Shown piece after piece: positions 52,929 to 64,000 of a stretch of 64,000 nucleotides of DNA. The notes beneath the pieces were generated by a model. That model was not told the origin of the DNA. It was given only the letters and a program-made list of their open reading frames with translations, and made no database searches. Numbering within the stretch: position 1 is the stretch's first letter; the number at the start of each line of letters is the position of its first letter. The DNA comes from Syngnathus acus (Eukaryota > Chordata > Actinopteri > Syngnathiformes > Syngnathidae): assembly GCF_901709675.1 (NCBI RefSeq), contig NC_051089.1, positions 14,125,976 through 14,189,975 on the forward strand, given 5' to 3'. A program made the position numbers and the translations under genes.

Positions 52929-55900
52929 GTGGCATAGGTAACTAAAAGAATTGGTAGAATGGGTAATCATTTAAACCAGACAGCTAAAGGTATTGGGTAA
53001 TGTGAAAGGTATTTTTCAGGAGAACTTTTCAATAGAAACTCTTGTGCAGAATGGGTACTAATTTAATCAGGTATTTTGGCATGGAATGGTAACATTTTTC
53101 CAAGTTTGTAATAACGGGTGTTATCAAGATGAATGTGTTCGCCTTTTTAGCAAGTACTATTAAATGGAAATTTTTTGAATTCTCACGGTGAATAATGAAG
53201 GTTGGCTAATAGTTGTTTTTTGCAATTACAAATTTGAGAAGTTTTTATTTGTAAATGACAAACACACGGTGCCGTAAGTGAATGTAATTATATTTACTTG
53301 GCTTTGATTTAAATCAACAATTTAAATTGGGCCACATGTTGGGTTCAATCAATGTTTGTCTGTGTGGCCGGAAATTGACTTGCAACCTGGACACCGTGTG
53401 TGGGGTACAGGCCCAAAGTCATCTCCGCCCCTAAGAAAGACGAGCACTATAGAAAAATGGATTACCAGATAGTAACCTTGTTGCTATGATAGAAAAATCA
53501 TGAAAAAATCAATGTCGGCCAAAAATGTCACAAAATGTCATGAAATCTGGAGTCTAATCCATATCCAAAGAGTATATCAGGAAATGGCATTTCGGCCTCG
53601 ATTGTCAAGTGGATGTTATCTTGTAAATGATGGCCACAGCATTTTGAATAACATGCAATGCAAAATGTCAAATGCATAACACTTGCCTGTAGGGGCGATG
53701 TAGCACATTCAGCATTTCACCAAACACACAAAAGGAATACAGTACGTAGTACTGTATATACCCGTGGTTTAAATTAATTGAACAAATATTCTCTTTGAAA
53801 TGTATTAAACATACTGCTACCTTACAAATGCCGTTGATGCACATGTCTCCGCTTTTGTTGCCTTCGAAGCATGGTGTACCGTCAGTGACGGCATCAAGCA
53901 TCTTTTCAGAGAAGTCTTCATTGAGCGGACGGCAGTGGAGTTCGCAGGGACTGACTGAAGCAGAACATAGACGGGCAAGTGTGAGACATAGCGGGACTGT
54001 GACATTGTCAACTTGAATCATAATCGGATCACTCACCTCTGCTTATGACTGCCACCCACTTGTAGAATTTGCCCTTGTAGAGTGCACTGTTAAAGTGACT
54101 GCATTGCATATCTCGAAAAGTGGGCACGTTGTGAGGACATGGTGTTGTTTTACAGATGCGATACCGCTGTCTTTCTCCCAGGCAGTACTTGCCTCTGTTC
54201 CTGGGACTGAAGGACAATGTTGTTAGGATCGAAAGACTTAATTGATATGGATTTCAGTGCTTCCCTTAACATAGTCGTGATCCTGGTGTGAGGAAAGAGA
54301 ATTCACATGTGCGTAACTGCTGCCATTTGCACACTCTCTGGTCTTGAATTGTTCCCGGGCAGAAAATTACACAATGGAATATTATTTCCCATCTGAGCAA
54401 AATTACTTAGCAGGAGGGTGGGGGTTGGGGTGATATGGAAACAATTGCTTTGTGTTTGTTTTGATGTTAACAATAAATACAGTAAACACACTGAATATAA
54501 ATATTTTGACACTTGAATCCCTGGTGTGTATTTGTAGAACTTGGTATTACTTCAACCTCACACAGCTTGCCACGCAAACTGGTGTATGTATGCCGGTGTG
54601 CGAATGTTTGGTGGTGGCCGGAGGGGCCATGGGCACACACAGACAGCCGCGCTGCTGTCAGCCTACCCCAGGGCAGCTGTGGTTACATAAATAGTTTACC
54701 ACCAACAGAGTGTGAATGAGTGAGCGAATAAATAATGCATCGACTGTGAGTGCTTTCAGTATATAGACTTCTGTAAAACGTCCAATTTAAATCCAATGAT
54801 TTATTTATTGTTTTTATAAATGAACAAATGTCTGGCTTATTAAAAACGTTTAGGGAACATATGCTGTCTGGGGCAATTTTGGATTATTTTTCCAGTGCAC
54901 TGGTTAGCACAGTTCAGAGGGTGCGGGTTCGATCAGAGTTTGGTTCACACAAAAGGCTCACCTTATTAAAAGGTTGGTCTTTGAGAAAATTAAAGGTTTA
55001 TAAGTGTGAAAATACGGTAATTTGACTGTGCGGTGTAACTAATGAAATGCATGATTAGTACGAGTATATAAACTTGGGTTAAAACTTATTGCATAAAAAA
55101 AAAAAAAACTTACACTGGGTCATCACAGTCCCTCTGTGCACTCTCAACTCCTGCCCCACATGACCTTGAACAGGCTGACCACTCACTCCACATAGCCCAG
55201 CCTCCGTTGACACTGTCAGGGTAATGTCCAGCTTTGATACACTGCCCACTGAAACACCACTGGCAAGAAAATAAGAGTGAGTAAATCAACACTTGCTGTT
55301 CATTTGTAAATGTTGTACCGTAATTTTGGTAATAATAATAATATAATAAAAATAATAATAATAATAATCATTTAATTTTATTTGTAAATAAAATGTAGAT
55401 TATATTTTCCAAGTCAATGAGAAACATTTCATTTCGGTGAAGACTTTTTTGCATTAATTTTATTTCCGTATCACATCTAAAAAAAATACAGTTTTCATCG
55501 GTGTATGGTAGAGTTAAAAACACATCCCATATTTGTCAATAAAATATGTCCTGTAAGTCATGTCATACTGTACATCTAATAATTTTTAGGCTTTTTCTTC
55601 AATATTAGTGGGTAGTTTTATAAACGTAAAAAGTAGTATTATTCAAAGGCATTTTTATTTCATTTCAATTTTTGTTGGTCCCCCAAACTAAAATAACCTT
55701 GCTTCGAACCAAAAGATTCCATATTTTTCGAGAAAAAGTAGAAAACAGGATGATTATAGTCTTGGATTTTTCTTTTTATATTTTATTTTGTTTAATTGAT
55801 ACTACAATAACATAAACATCTTAAGTGATGAAACAGAAGACTCACCTTATCTTGGCCACAACTGGTTCCATCTACAGCCCCATCCAGCTTGGAGTGGCAC

Positions 55901-58900
55901 GTTGCTCCCACCGTACACCACAGTGTGCCACACACATTCTTAAAAAGACAAAAACATTTGTTTGACTTTTCAAACATCCAGCTGTGGGTTACGCCAAGTC
56001 TCACGCACAAGCAAGGAAGATGTATGGTAACTGTCAAAGCAACGGGGTCACACACATTCAGTGCAAGATTTGTGCCTCGAGAAGCAGAATACATTTGTTC
56101 TTATTATGACGGTTCAGTGCTTTTCTTGACTGTGAGTAAGAGAACAAAGTGCACTCAAGTCATTGGTACAAAGTTGAGGGCCTAACACACAAATCCAACT
56201 GTGGATATTTCCCAGTAATCGGTAGAGAAAGAAAAGAGGAAATGTGTGCAACACAGTTACGTATAATTGGTTTTGACAAGTGATAACAAATAAAAGGTCA
56301 AATGTGCTTTTTATCGGAGAGTTTGCTTACTGAGAGCTCCATTCATCTTGCCTTGACATTTCTGCTGAATGGGTGAGGGTGAATATGACTTGTGGCCTAT
56401 ACAATGTAAATGTATTTCATTAATGTAAAATAATCAATGGTTAAAACAATTATTGTTTTATTATTATTAATCCAGTGAATTTACAATTAATTAATAAATG
56501 TGTACTTTCTATCCATAAATGATTGAGATGACCTGAAATCTAATTTCACAGAATAAAGAACAGGGACTGAACACCAAAAACTAACACAATTTTGATGAGA
56601 AAAATAATTGGAAATTAGCAAGCATTTTTGTCCAAATACACAGTGTGCAGTTTTATTAGTGCATATTTTGACTGTATGGATATTTTCATGCATATTTTCC
56701 AACTCCATGCTGTATAAGCATGACTACAAGCATATCAAGTGATGTGTTTTTGTGTTACGAGCAGATCAACACCCGATCACAGTGTGGATAATTATTAGGC
56801 AGATTGTTTTCCTCTGGAAAATGGGGCAGAAAAGATATTGTAAAAACTCTATTAGAGGGATGCAGCACTCTTGAAATTGCTAAACTATCGGGGCGTGATT
56901 ACAGAACCATAAACATTTAATTGAAAATAGTCAACAATGTCACAAGAAACGGGTTAAGGGAAAATTAAATTAACTGCAAAAGATTTGAGAAGACTCAAAC
57001 ATGCAGCTACCGGGAACCTATTAACCTCCAGTGCTACCATATTTTGGATCTTCAATCAATCTGAAGTGCCCAGAAGTACCAGGTGTTTAATGCTCAGAGA
57101 CATGGCCAAGGTACGGAAGACTGACACCTGATCATCACTGAACAAGACACACATGTTGAGACGTCAAGACTGGGCCAAGAAATATCAGAAGACAGATTTT
57201 ACAAAGAGCTTATCGACTGATGAGTGACTCTTGACAGGCCAGCTGGATCCGTGGCTGGATCAGTAACAGCCTCAGAGCTCCACTTCAAATCAGACGCCAG
57301 CAAGGTGAAGGCGGGTTACTGGTATGGACTTAAAATTAACTCTAATTCATAATAACGGACTGCTACTTTTTCGAAGACATTTTCTTCAAACAGTGGTACA
57401 ATAAAAAGTTTGTGTCTTTCAAGAGGACCATGATTTTTATGCAGGACAATATTCCATCGCACTTGGTAGCTCGCCGGTAAAGGCCTTAAACATGTGGCCC
57501 CCTTCTTCACCTGACCTGAATTCTATCGAGAACTTGTGGGCCCTTGCTAAATGGGAAATATACGCTAAAGGAAAACAGTACAATTATATGAACGATTTCT
57601 GGGAGGCTGTGGTAGTTGCTGCACAAAAAGTTAAATGTCAACAGATGAAGAAGCTGACAGACTCCATGGATGGAAGTTGGATAACTTATTAAAAAGAAGG
57701 GTGGCTATATTAGTCACTGGTTTTGTTGTTAATTTATCAATTTTGAGTTGTTTATTATTTTCACTTGAACTAATGAAAAGAAACAAGTGAGATGGGAAAT
57801 TTTCCATTTTTACTTTAGTTGCATAATAATTGTGCACACTAATAGTACACACTAATAATTGTGCACACAGAAAATTTCCCAAGAAAGCCAGAATTCACTT
57901 TTACTCTCTTAAATATTTAGGTTTGGGGTTTATCAACATTTTGGTTGACCGAGAGCACTGAAGTTGATCCTCATGAAAAGAAAAAAAAAAATACAATTGG
58001 CCTTATGTCAGTGGAGCCAGATAAATCGGCTATACACTATTGGTGGTAATCAAATGAATTGTTAAATTATGGTTGATTGTGTGGGGCAAATTGTTGATTA
58101 ATTATGCAATACGTAGTGCACCACTTAACTATACGTCAAGTCTTTTGTCAGGGGCACAGCTGGTGGGCAATCTGTCTTTCTAATCTCCACGCAATTTCAC
58201 AGCCATTTAAAGTCAGTCAGTTTCATTTAATGTCTACAATATCAAAATCAAATCTCTTGTCTCTACACGAGAAACGATAAAAAGAACAGCACCAACAACA
58301 AACATATGCAAAGCAGCTAACAGATTAACAGCCAGGTCTAACGAGATAGTATGATTCAAATCCCGGATGGTATTGGGAATTAAAGAGTTTTTAAATATAT
58401 TACATTTTTCCTTTGGTTCTTTGCAACGTTTATCCAGTTGATTAAAATTAAAATCAGTAAAAATCAAAATAAAACAAGAACGGAGTTAGTAAAGACAACT
58501 AAATTGTTTCTGTGCCTTCCCAATGACTTTTGAGGCGAGGTTCACTATTGTCTATAACTTACTTCATCCTTCGATGTTTAAATTACCATACCATATCGAG
58601 GTTAACATTCCCTCGAGGTTCTTAGAAGCAGTTTCCATAATATCCTTTTTCACGCTGAAGTAGTTGAGTTTGCAGAATAGATAAAGGTTACAAGATTTAA
58701 ATATGTGCTCTGTGTTATCGCGAGAGGTAAAGTTGCTGTCTATGTAAATACTTACTTCTTACAGTACTTAATACTGTAAGATAAGAAAAACTGTTTACTA
58801 CCGCTAGTGTGTCCCCTAATTGCAGGGGCTGCACTGGGTTCTTATCATAAATAACTCCTTAGTTTTCATGACATTAATCTCTAAGAAGCTTAAATCATAG

Positions 58901-61900
58901 CAGTTTTGGAGGCATAAATCTCTAAGAAGCTTAAATCATAGAAGTTCTGGAGAAAAGATACATGTGCTTTCTATGCTTCCCCTACCACAGAGTTATAATT
59001 TTTAATAAGGCAACCAAGGCCATATTGTCAGAGTACATAGAACAAACTTTTCCCGTGCCGCAATACATTATTAGTTGTATCAAGACAATAGTAATGGTGT
59101 CTCTTGTGGAGCACTTCAGTACAATGATATCAGATCGAGAATTATTGACAAGGACCTGTTGACGTCAGACTTCCATTTACTCCGATATCAGTTTCTGCAG
59201 GACAGTGTGAATCTAAAAGCTGTTGGAAGCCAGTCAAGGTGCCATACTATGTACTTTCCATACTTTTGTAGCTTTTCTATTTCACTTTTTTTGGGTCAGA
59301 TTTGCATATCAGATGCCAGTAGTACATACTCTAACATCAAACACCAGCATACACGGGCTGAGAAGCAGATGGCAAAACCTGACTGGTTCATATTTATGAG
59401 GCAGACTCAATTGTCAACAAGGAGTCTAGAAGCAACCCGCCTTACACAGGCCACACGTTTTAATTGAACATATGTGGAATGTTTCTTCAACAGATGTCAT
59501 ACAACTTTGATGGGGTGATTTATGGGATTTCAATTTATGATTGATAATATTCCAATTCATTTATATTACTTGTACAAATCTGCTTTTGAAGCATATCCCA
59601 AGGTTTGGCCTCTGTTTTTTGCATTTTGTCTACCTAATCAGCATGTGGGGTAAGTTGTAACAAAGGACCGCGATATTTGAGTGATATTTTTAGAGAGGTT
59701 TCAATTGGGACCATTTATAGTAAACAAATGATATTTTTAGAGAGGTTTCAATTGGGACCATTTATCGTAAACAAATGTCTTTGGATTTAATCTTGAGATC
59801 TCAAACTAAAAAATTCAGCAAGTTAAAGGTCTTGAAGCAAAAAGAGTTGCAACCATACCCACTGTCCCCTACTCTTAATTCTAGCCATTTCTCTTCAACT
59901 TTTCATGCTCTTTAGCTCTTAGTTTGGACTCCTGTAAGAAGATCAATTTGCTTTTCCTTCATTTTGCCTAAAGTGCTTCATCTTGCTGTTCTATTGACAT
60001 TATACCAAAAAAAACATCTTTTTTACCACCCATTGTCCTACCATATTTGCTACAACTGAACTTCATCACTCATCGGTTCCACTGCAAGGCCGTACATACC
60101 GTATTTTCCGGACTATAAGGCACACTGGACTATAAGGCGCACCTTCAATGAATGGCCCATTTTAAAACTTTGTCCTTATATAAGGCACTATAAGGCGCAC
60201 CATTAATGCATCATGTCAGATTTTTAATCCAAATCAAATCATTCTCCATTTTATCTCTTTTATTTCAACTTCAGACGCAACAAATTACTTTATAATCACA
60301 AAATAATGATCCATAGTCTTTTTGATTCATGATTCATAGTCCTCAGCGGGTCACTTATGATTGATTTCATAACAATGCTTCGGGCCAGTTTAAGTTTAGG
60401 AATTTGGTCCATATATAAGGCGCACCGGACTATAAGGTGCACTGTCGGCTTTTGAGAAAATTTTAGGTTTTTAGGTGCACCTTATAGTCCGGAAAATACG
60501 GTACATGTCTTTCCCTTATTTCCCTTATTTGCATGCAGTCAATAACCCTTTTAGAACCCAAATATTTTTAAAAGCCATGTAAACGCACACAAAAACCTAA
60601 ATAAGATGACCCCTTTTCTAACCGTAATATTATCAGCATGGATACGCTTTCGAGTTATGGTCTAGTTAGGAGGTATTGGTTCATGTTCTGTGCACCCCCT
60701 TGCTCTATCCACAAGGAATTTTGGTCTTTGTAGTAAAGGAAGAGCTTATATATGCAGCTTCTCTCTGAGTATCTTGCTTTGCTTCAGCATGCTCCTTTCT
60801 CGTCTTTATCACTGCAGGTGCATAATAATCATCAACATACATTTTCTTTCCGAGAAACCTTTCTTCTCACAGGCCTTTTTAATGAGTTCTTTGGAACAAT
60901 CAATCGAGATGACTCATCGTCTGAGGGGGCAGGAGCCGAGCACTTTTGAAGCTCAGTTCAAATCTCGTCCGAAGTTCTCCCTAAGTACGGCTTCCACAAA
61001 TGTCCTTTTGTGATCCCAGGTCGGTGAATATGATCTCTCCTGGCCTTCTCTTCATGGCGAGTGAGTTTCTCTTCCAAATTCTCCATTGTCTGGCGTGATA
61101 AACTCACATGTAACCTCCTCGTTGCCCGAGACACGCTCCTCCCCATTCGTTTTTTTTCTGACATCATCAATCCTGCCATTTGGCACTCGAAGGTCTTCTT
61201 GATTGCTGTAGAGACTGTCTGCTGTGACGTGTCTGAAATCTCTCATATCTGTCTGGATGGTCTCCAAATCAGCCATTTTCCTGTGTATCCTGGGTACTTG
61301 TACGCTTTTGTGCCTCTGTTAGCTTCATATACTCCAGCTCTGAATTTGAGTTTCCAGTTTTGCTTTTGGTTCTGCTTTATAACAGTCTATGCCCTTGATA
61401 TTGCTGCCAAACTCTCAACTTTTATTTGGAGAGCAACGTTTCTATGCTGTCACCATGTTTGAACAGGATCCTGAGAGCAACAAGAATGAACTTTAAATGA
61501 ATTTTTGTCTGTTATGACCGGACATGCATTTTTCAGGCTATGTATGTTTTACTGTCGATGTGTTTTACCTCAACCAGAGTCTGACAGTTTGGTTGTAAGT
61601 TCTTTAGGCACTATAGAGACGACCAGCTGAATGCAAGAGGATAATCATTTGTTAATAAATTTGGCTTCCTCGAACAATTTGTCCCCCATCCCCCACACCT
61701 CTGCAAAAGTGCTTAAGCCCCTGTGCTCCACTGCACACCATTGTGCCCTACGCATCACTACAAAGCATTCAGAGAAAGACAGATTTTCCCATTCCATCAA
61801 AAACAATATGAAGAAAACGTTAATCATGGATGGTTAGTTTCCCTCATATGAGAACTTTAGGATGTACTTGATGTACATATGTATATATTTTTCAAAGGTA

Positions 61901-63965
61901 TCCTTCTCCCCTGTGCGTGCATTTGAACATCTTTTGAAATGTGGAAATTAAGCTCTTAAGTCATAAAACAAAAACACCTAGTAGAAAAACAACTACATTG
62001 TTGACCTGGAGGAACGCTGAGACAAATGTCAAACATTATCCCGACGTGAATGCATTAAGAAGAAGGGGGGAGGGTTAGGGTTAGGGGGGGGGGGGCTTTA
62101 AATGCATTTAACACATTTCATTTCATTCGGGCCTCAAGGATACATCCACATTTCAATTAGTCCTCTGCAAATGTATGAAACTTATTTGCAAACCTGTGTG
62201 TGTGTGTGTGTTTGTGTGTAAATGGGTAGCTTGCAGTAGGATTATTTGCATTACAATTACAATGTTTTCTTTGTAATTGTGGAAAATGTATTATAACTGT
62301 TATATACGTACGTCTATTAGCATTCTACACTAGCTTCAGCTTTGGTGTGGGGGCAGCATGTGAGGTCTGACATGCTGTGACAAATTTCATACTCATACAC
62401 ATCCACGCTCATATACACACACAAACACACACAGACGTGTGCATGTGTATGCGCGCACACACATTTTCTTTCAAAATCTGTTCCTCCACTTCATGGCCTT
62501 CACTTAAAATTATTGTATGTATGTATAGATGGATGAATGAATGGATGGATGGATGGATGGATGGATGGATGGATGGATGGATGGATGGATGGATGGATGG
62601 ATGCGCTGCGTGTCCCGAGCCCGTAATATTATCAGTGACCCATCACACCCCCACCATGGACTGTTCTCCCTGCTGCCCTCTGGGAAGAGGTTTCGCAGCA
62701 TCCGCTGCAGGTCCACCAGGTTCTGCAATAGTTTTTTCCCTGCTGTCGTCAGACTGTTGAACATTCAAACGTAGCATTCCTCTGCACACTTGTAAATACT
62801 GCTTTTGTCTCCTGCACTGTTTACATACTTTATCACTGCTGCACTTTGTACTTTATAATTATCTTATTTCATATTTTTATATAGAATGTCACTTCTTAAC
62901 CAGCCGAAATGCCACTACATTGTTGAAAGCCGTATGCAACGAAATTTCGTTTTGTGTACACCTAGTGTTGACAAAATGACAATAAAGTTTGTCTAAGTCT
63001 AAAGTCTAGTCTAAGGATGTGCATGTGTATGTGAATGTAGGCGTGTGCTTGTGTACAAGCATGCCCATGTGTCTGTGGACTTTACAATCTGCTCAATCTC
63101 CCCAACTTGATGTACTGCACATATATTATTCATATCTGCACTTGGCTTGGCTAAACAGGAAACGAACATGAAAAGTCATTTCAAGATCAAATGAGTCCAA
63201 TGTGCTTTTGTTGACAGAGCACTTACAAAACAAAAAAAATACACAAGTGAAGTAAAAACGAAAGAATCGATGCTTCTATGGGCCTGATCTTTAAAATGAA
63301 CAAAAACTTGACTGCTCATGCAAACCAATTTGGAAGCCAATCTGCTGACCCAGTGCACCAATGACTGCATCTGCTAGAAGGCCATTATCACCCCACCATT
63401 CATCTTGCACTGGTGTACAAACTATTTAATTGTATGCTGTTTTAAACCTGAAAACGTCACAACTACAGCAAATATTTGAAAACCACTTCTATGTCAATTG
63501 AAAATAATCTCATAAAACCAATAAGGATGATAACCGTGTTCATGTGCTGCCTGACAAAATGTTCTTATACCGTACTCATTTTGTAAACCGAGGACATCAC
63601 TAATAGTATTATAATAATAATAATAATAGTAATGTAATTAATATTTTTCCCCATTGCAAAAATCGAAACATGCACACTGAAATGTCGAATCTCAATCTAA
63701 TTTGGGCCAGCAAACAAAAAATAAAACAGATCAAGTTTGAAAAAGAAAATGTAAAAGAGCACAGAACATAACAAAGAAAGTGTGAGTTGTGGTGCACGTG
63801 TTGTTGAAGGCTTGTCTTACATCCATGTCATCGCATAGCAGGGAGCCAGAGCCGTACTGCAACCGGCATTGGTGGGCAGCGCTGTACAGAACCCCAGGAA
63901 GCAGCGAGCCTTGTGAAATGGTATCCTTCGAAGGGGCATCATCAAGGCACCAACCCCATCCACGA
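34660..63965 (-). CDS. adamts7: ADAMTS7 metalloproteinase, C-terminal part (5' exons beyond window)
   Basis: Secreted zinc metalloproteinase of the ADAMTS7/12 pair; ADAMTS7 cleaves matrix proteins such as COMP. Exons, minus strand: 63821-63965, 55846-55938, 55114-55259, 54037-54206, 53821-53954, 52316-52436, 51413-51657, 48189-48330, 47538-47664, 46318-46531, 42861-44492, 42411-42563, 40774-40947, 40273-40419, 38668-38830 and 34660-34832 (stop TAA 34660-34662). All join in frame. Domain order: end of catalytic domain and start of disintegrin ([25 protein letters not shown]), disintegrin ([19 protein letters not shown]), TSR1 ([15 protein letters not shown]), cysteine-rich ([12 protein letters not shown]), spacer ([17 protein letters not shown]), TSR2-4, mucin region, TSR5-8, PLAC ([13 protein letters not shown]). 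The mucin region between TSR4 and TSR5, plus the motif [14 protein letters not shown], separates it from other ADAMTS and favours ADAMTS7 over ADAMTS12. The prodomain and HExxH zinc site are not in the window. No frameshift or stop is seen. Confidence 0.96.
34833..38667. other. Large ADAMTS7 intron before the PLAC exon
   Basis: AT-rich intron of 3.8 kb. A weak relic of a dispersed teleost repeat is seen near 36920-37025 (GGTGAGCGGCTGGAGACCCT, then ACCATTCACATTCACA). Nothing else coding or structural was recognised. Confidence 0.5.
41086..41124. repeat. (AAAT)n microsatellite
   Basis: Run of AAAT units in an ADAMTS7 intron. Confidence 0.95.
41388..41520. repeat. TATG/TA-rich microsatellite
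   Basis: Alternating purine-pyrimidine tract of TATG, TGTA and TA units in an ADAMTS7 intron, with no interruption by coding sequence. Confidence 0.9.
42861..44492 (-). other. adamts7: ADAMTS7 mucin exon (1632 bp)
   Basis: Single long exon encoding 544 residues. It starts with the second half of TSR4 ([17 protein letters not shown]), runs through an acidic segment with [14 protein letters not shown], then a long Ser/Thr/Pro-rich stretch with little other conservation, and ends with the first half of TSR5 (FWVTGNWSS). The mammalian counterpart carries O-glycans and chondroitin sulfate; the Ser/Thr/Pro bias and several N-x-S/T sites are visible here. Both ends are phase 0, and 1632 is a multiple of three, so skipping would keep frame. 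Confidence 0.93.
44765..44890 (+). mobile_element. Dispersed teleost retroelement 3' fragment
   Basis: Contains GATTGGCTGGTGACCAGTTC, CAGCTGGGATAGGCTCCAGC and GTGAGGATAAGCGGTTCAGA followed by a GAATGAATGAA tail, a repeat I recall as very common in fish introns (retroelement 3' end). Related decayed copies appear at about 36920-37025 and 53380-53465. Confidence 0.7.
45799..45822. repeat. (AAAT)n microsatellite
   Basis: Short AAAT run in an ADAMTS7 intron. Confidence 0.9.
48331..51412. other. ADAMTS7 intron within the spacer region
   Basis: About 3.1 kb. It carries a possible hAT-like element starting at about 48946 (CAGGGGTCACCAACCTT) with a weak mirror terminus near 49605 (ATGTTGGCACCC), and a G-run near 49370-49385. 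No exon seen. Confidence 0.45.
48946..49616. mobile_element. Possible hAT-like element
   Basis: Left terminus CAGGGGTCACCAACCTT is typical of hAT elements; the right border is only a weak inverse match (AATGTTGGCACCCAAG), and no target-site duplication was verified. Short open frames inside are not recognisable as transposase. Confidence 0.35.
52884..52928. repeat. (ATT)n microsatellite
   Basis: Pure ATT trinucleotide run in an ADAMTS7 intron. Confidence 0.97.
53380..53465 (+). mobile_element. Decayed retroelement 3' fragment
   Basis: Weak match in order to the repeat at 44765-44890 (GGGTACAGGCCCAAAGTCAT, GAAAGACGAGCACTATAGAA, ending AAAATGGATT). Called by pattern only. Confidence 0.4.
56778..57841 (+). 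mobile_element. Dead Tc1-like transposon
   Basis: Terminal inverted repeats: left AGTGTGGATAATTATTAGGC, right GCATAATAATTGTGCACACT. Between them lie pieces of a Tc1-family transposase in several frames: an HTH-like start ([16 protein letters not shown]), TGGGCCAAGAAATATCAGAA (WAKKYQK), [13 protein letters not shown] carrying the second catalytic Asp, and [18 protein letters not shown]. Stops and frameshifts break the frame, and at about 1.06 kb it is shorter than a full Tc1 element. Inserted in the ADAMTS7 intron 55939-63820. Confidence 0.85.
58200..58990 (-). mobile_element. Decayed LINE reverse-transcriptase relic (antisense)
   Basis: On the minus strand [11 protein letters not shown] (about 58830-58900) resembles the KTKEL motif of LINE reverse transcriptases, and [15 protein letters not shown] (about 58340-58410) resembles the RxKNSFIPxAIRLLN C-terminal motif. 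The order matches a LINE read right to left. A roughly 41 bp duplication (CTCTAAGAAGCTTAAATCAT twice, 58890-58940) lies in it. Heavily broken. Confidence 0.5.
59683..59776. repeat. Tandem duplication, two 47 bp units
   Basis: GATATTTTTAGAGAGGTTTC, AATTGGGACCATTTAT and GTAAACAAAT occur twice back to back (59683-59729, 59730-59776) with one visible difference (AG/CG). Confidence 0.93.
60097..60503. mobile_element. TA-flanked MITE, CCGTATTTTCC family, copy D
   Basis: Begins TACCGTATTTTCCGGACTAT and ends TAGTCCGGAAAATACGGTA. The interior is the near-identical inverse of copy C (33525-33940), e.g. CATTAATGCATCATGTCAGA and GATTGATTTCATAACAATGC. In the ADAMTS7 intron 55939-63820. Confidence 0.9.
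60800..61290 (-). mobile_element. Possible L1-type ORF1 relic (antisense)
   Basis: Minus-strand fragments [20 protein letters not shown] and [16 protein letters not shown] resemble, in order, the coiled-coil end (LExKLxxLExRSRRNNI) and RNA-binding part (FKDKExILxxAREKG) of L1/Tx1 ORF1. Frames shift between them. Judged from motif pattern only. Confidence 0.4.
62528..62603. repeat. (TGGA)n microsatellite
   Basis: About 16 tandem TGGA units directly before the LINE fragment at 62604. Confidence 0.97.
62604..62999 (+). mobile_element. 5'-truncated LINE 3' end
   Basis: Encodes [20 protein letters not shown] then [14 protein letters not shown], the C-terminal signature of CR1/L2/Rex-type LINE proteins, followed by a 3' UTR ending GACAATAAAGTTTGTCTAAG and a short TCTAA repeat tail. 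Frame is open to the stop, so the insertion may be young. Confidence 0.75.
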
Positions 63966-64000
63966 CTGAAATAGTAACACAACAAGCATTCTGGTCACGT

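Larger units (their letters stand above)
55939..63820. other. Largest ADAMTS7 intron, transposon-rich
   Basis: The 7.9 kb intron between the first two disintegrin exons holds a dead Tc1-like transposon, an antisense LINE relic, a 47 bp tandem repeat, a MITE, a possible L1 ORF1 relic, a (TGGA)n run and a LINE tail. No skipped exon was needed to keep the protein in frame. Confidence 0.75.

Noticed and set aside
59075-59467. 130-codon plus-strand open frame
   Set aside because: No family resemblance, lies in a repeat-rich ADAMTS7 intron, no splice context.
62065-62095. Telomere-like GGGTTAGGGTTAGGG followed by a G run
   Set aside because: Only two TTAGGG units; too short to call an interstitial telomere.
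38668-63965. ADAMTS12 rather than ADAMTS7
   Set aside because: Both have a mucin region, but the [14 protein letters not shown] motif, the spacer sequence and linkage to chromosome-15-type neighbours fit ADAMTS7 better; a tree would settle it.
1-64000. tRNA, rRNA, CRISPR arrays, bacterial operons or prophage
   Set aside because: None seen; the sequence is animal nuclear DNA with introns.

Overview
This window is vertebrate nuclear DNA, almost certainly from a teleost fish. Every gene has GT-AG introns, the coding exons match vertebrate families, and the spaces between exons are full of fish-type DNA transposons, LINE tails and microsatellites. No bacterial, organellar or viral gene was seen. 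I could not fix the species from sequence alone.

Layout. (1) Positions 1-7441 and 9970-20407, minus strand: two tandem genes for alpha7-like nicotinic acetylcholine receptor subunits (cys-loop ligand-gated channels), each with the ten-exon alpha7 structure. The first runs off the left edge inside its last exon; the second is complete (466 codons). (2) 22253-27184, plus strand: complete seven-exon CLN6, an ER membrane protein whose loss causes neuronal ceroid lipofuscinosis in mammals. It is divergent from (head to head with) the second receptor gene. (3) 29385-31692, plus strand: complete five-exon CALML4, a calmodulin-like myosin light chain. CLN6 followed by CALML4 on the same strand is also the human 15q23 arrangement. 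(4) 34660-63965, minus strand: the 3' two thirds of ADAMTS7, 16 exons from the catalytic/disintegrin boundary to the PLAC domain, with the large mucin exon at 42861-44492. It is convergent with CALML4; its prodomain and most of the metalloprotease lie beyond the right edge.

Transposons explain much of the rest: a TA-flanked inverted-repeat family (termini CCGTATTTTCCGGACTATAA) with four copies, a related shorter element, hAT-type elements (one with a clear target-site duplication), a Tigger-like element just upstream of CLN6, a dead Tc1-like transposase gene, LINE relics and tails, and a nested stack at 11969-12674.

The genes do not form one pathway. The most interesting points are the paired alpha7-like receptors, which both lack the outer (20') glutamate of the M2 pore helix, and the modular ADAMTS7 exon structure, in which the mucin exon is a phase 0-0 cassette. 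Exon boundaries were placed by hand from splice sites, reading frame and remembered family sequences; no alignment or database search was run.
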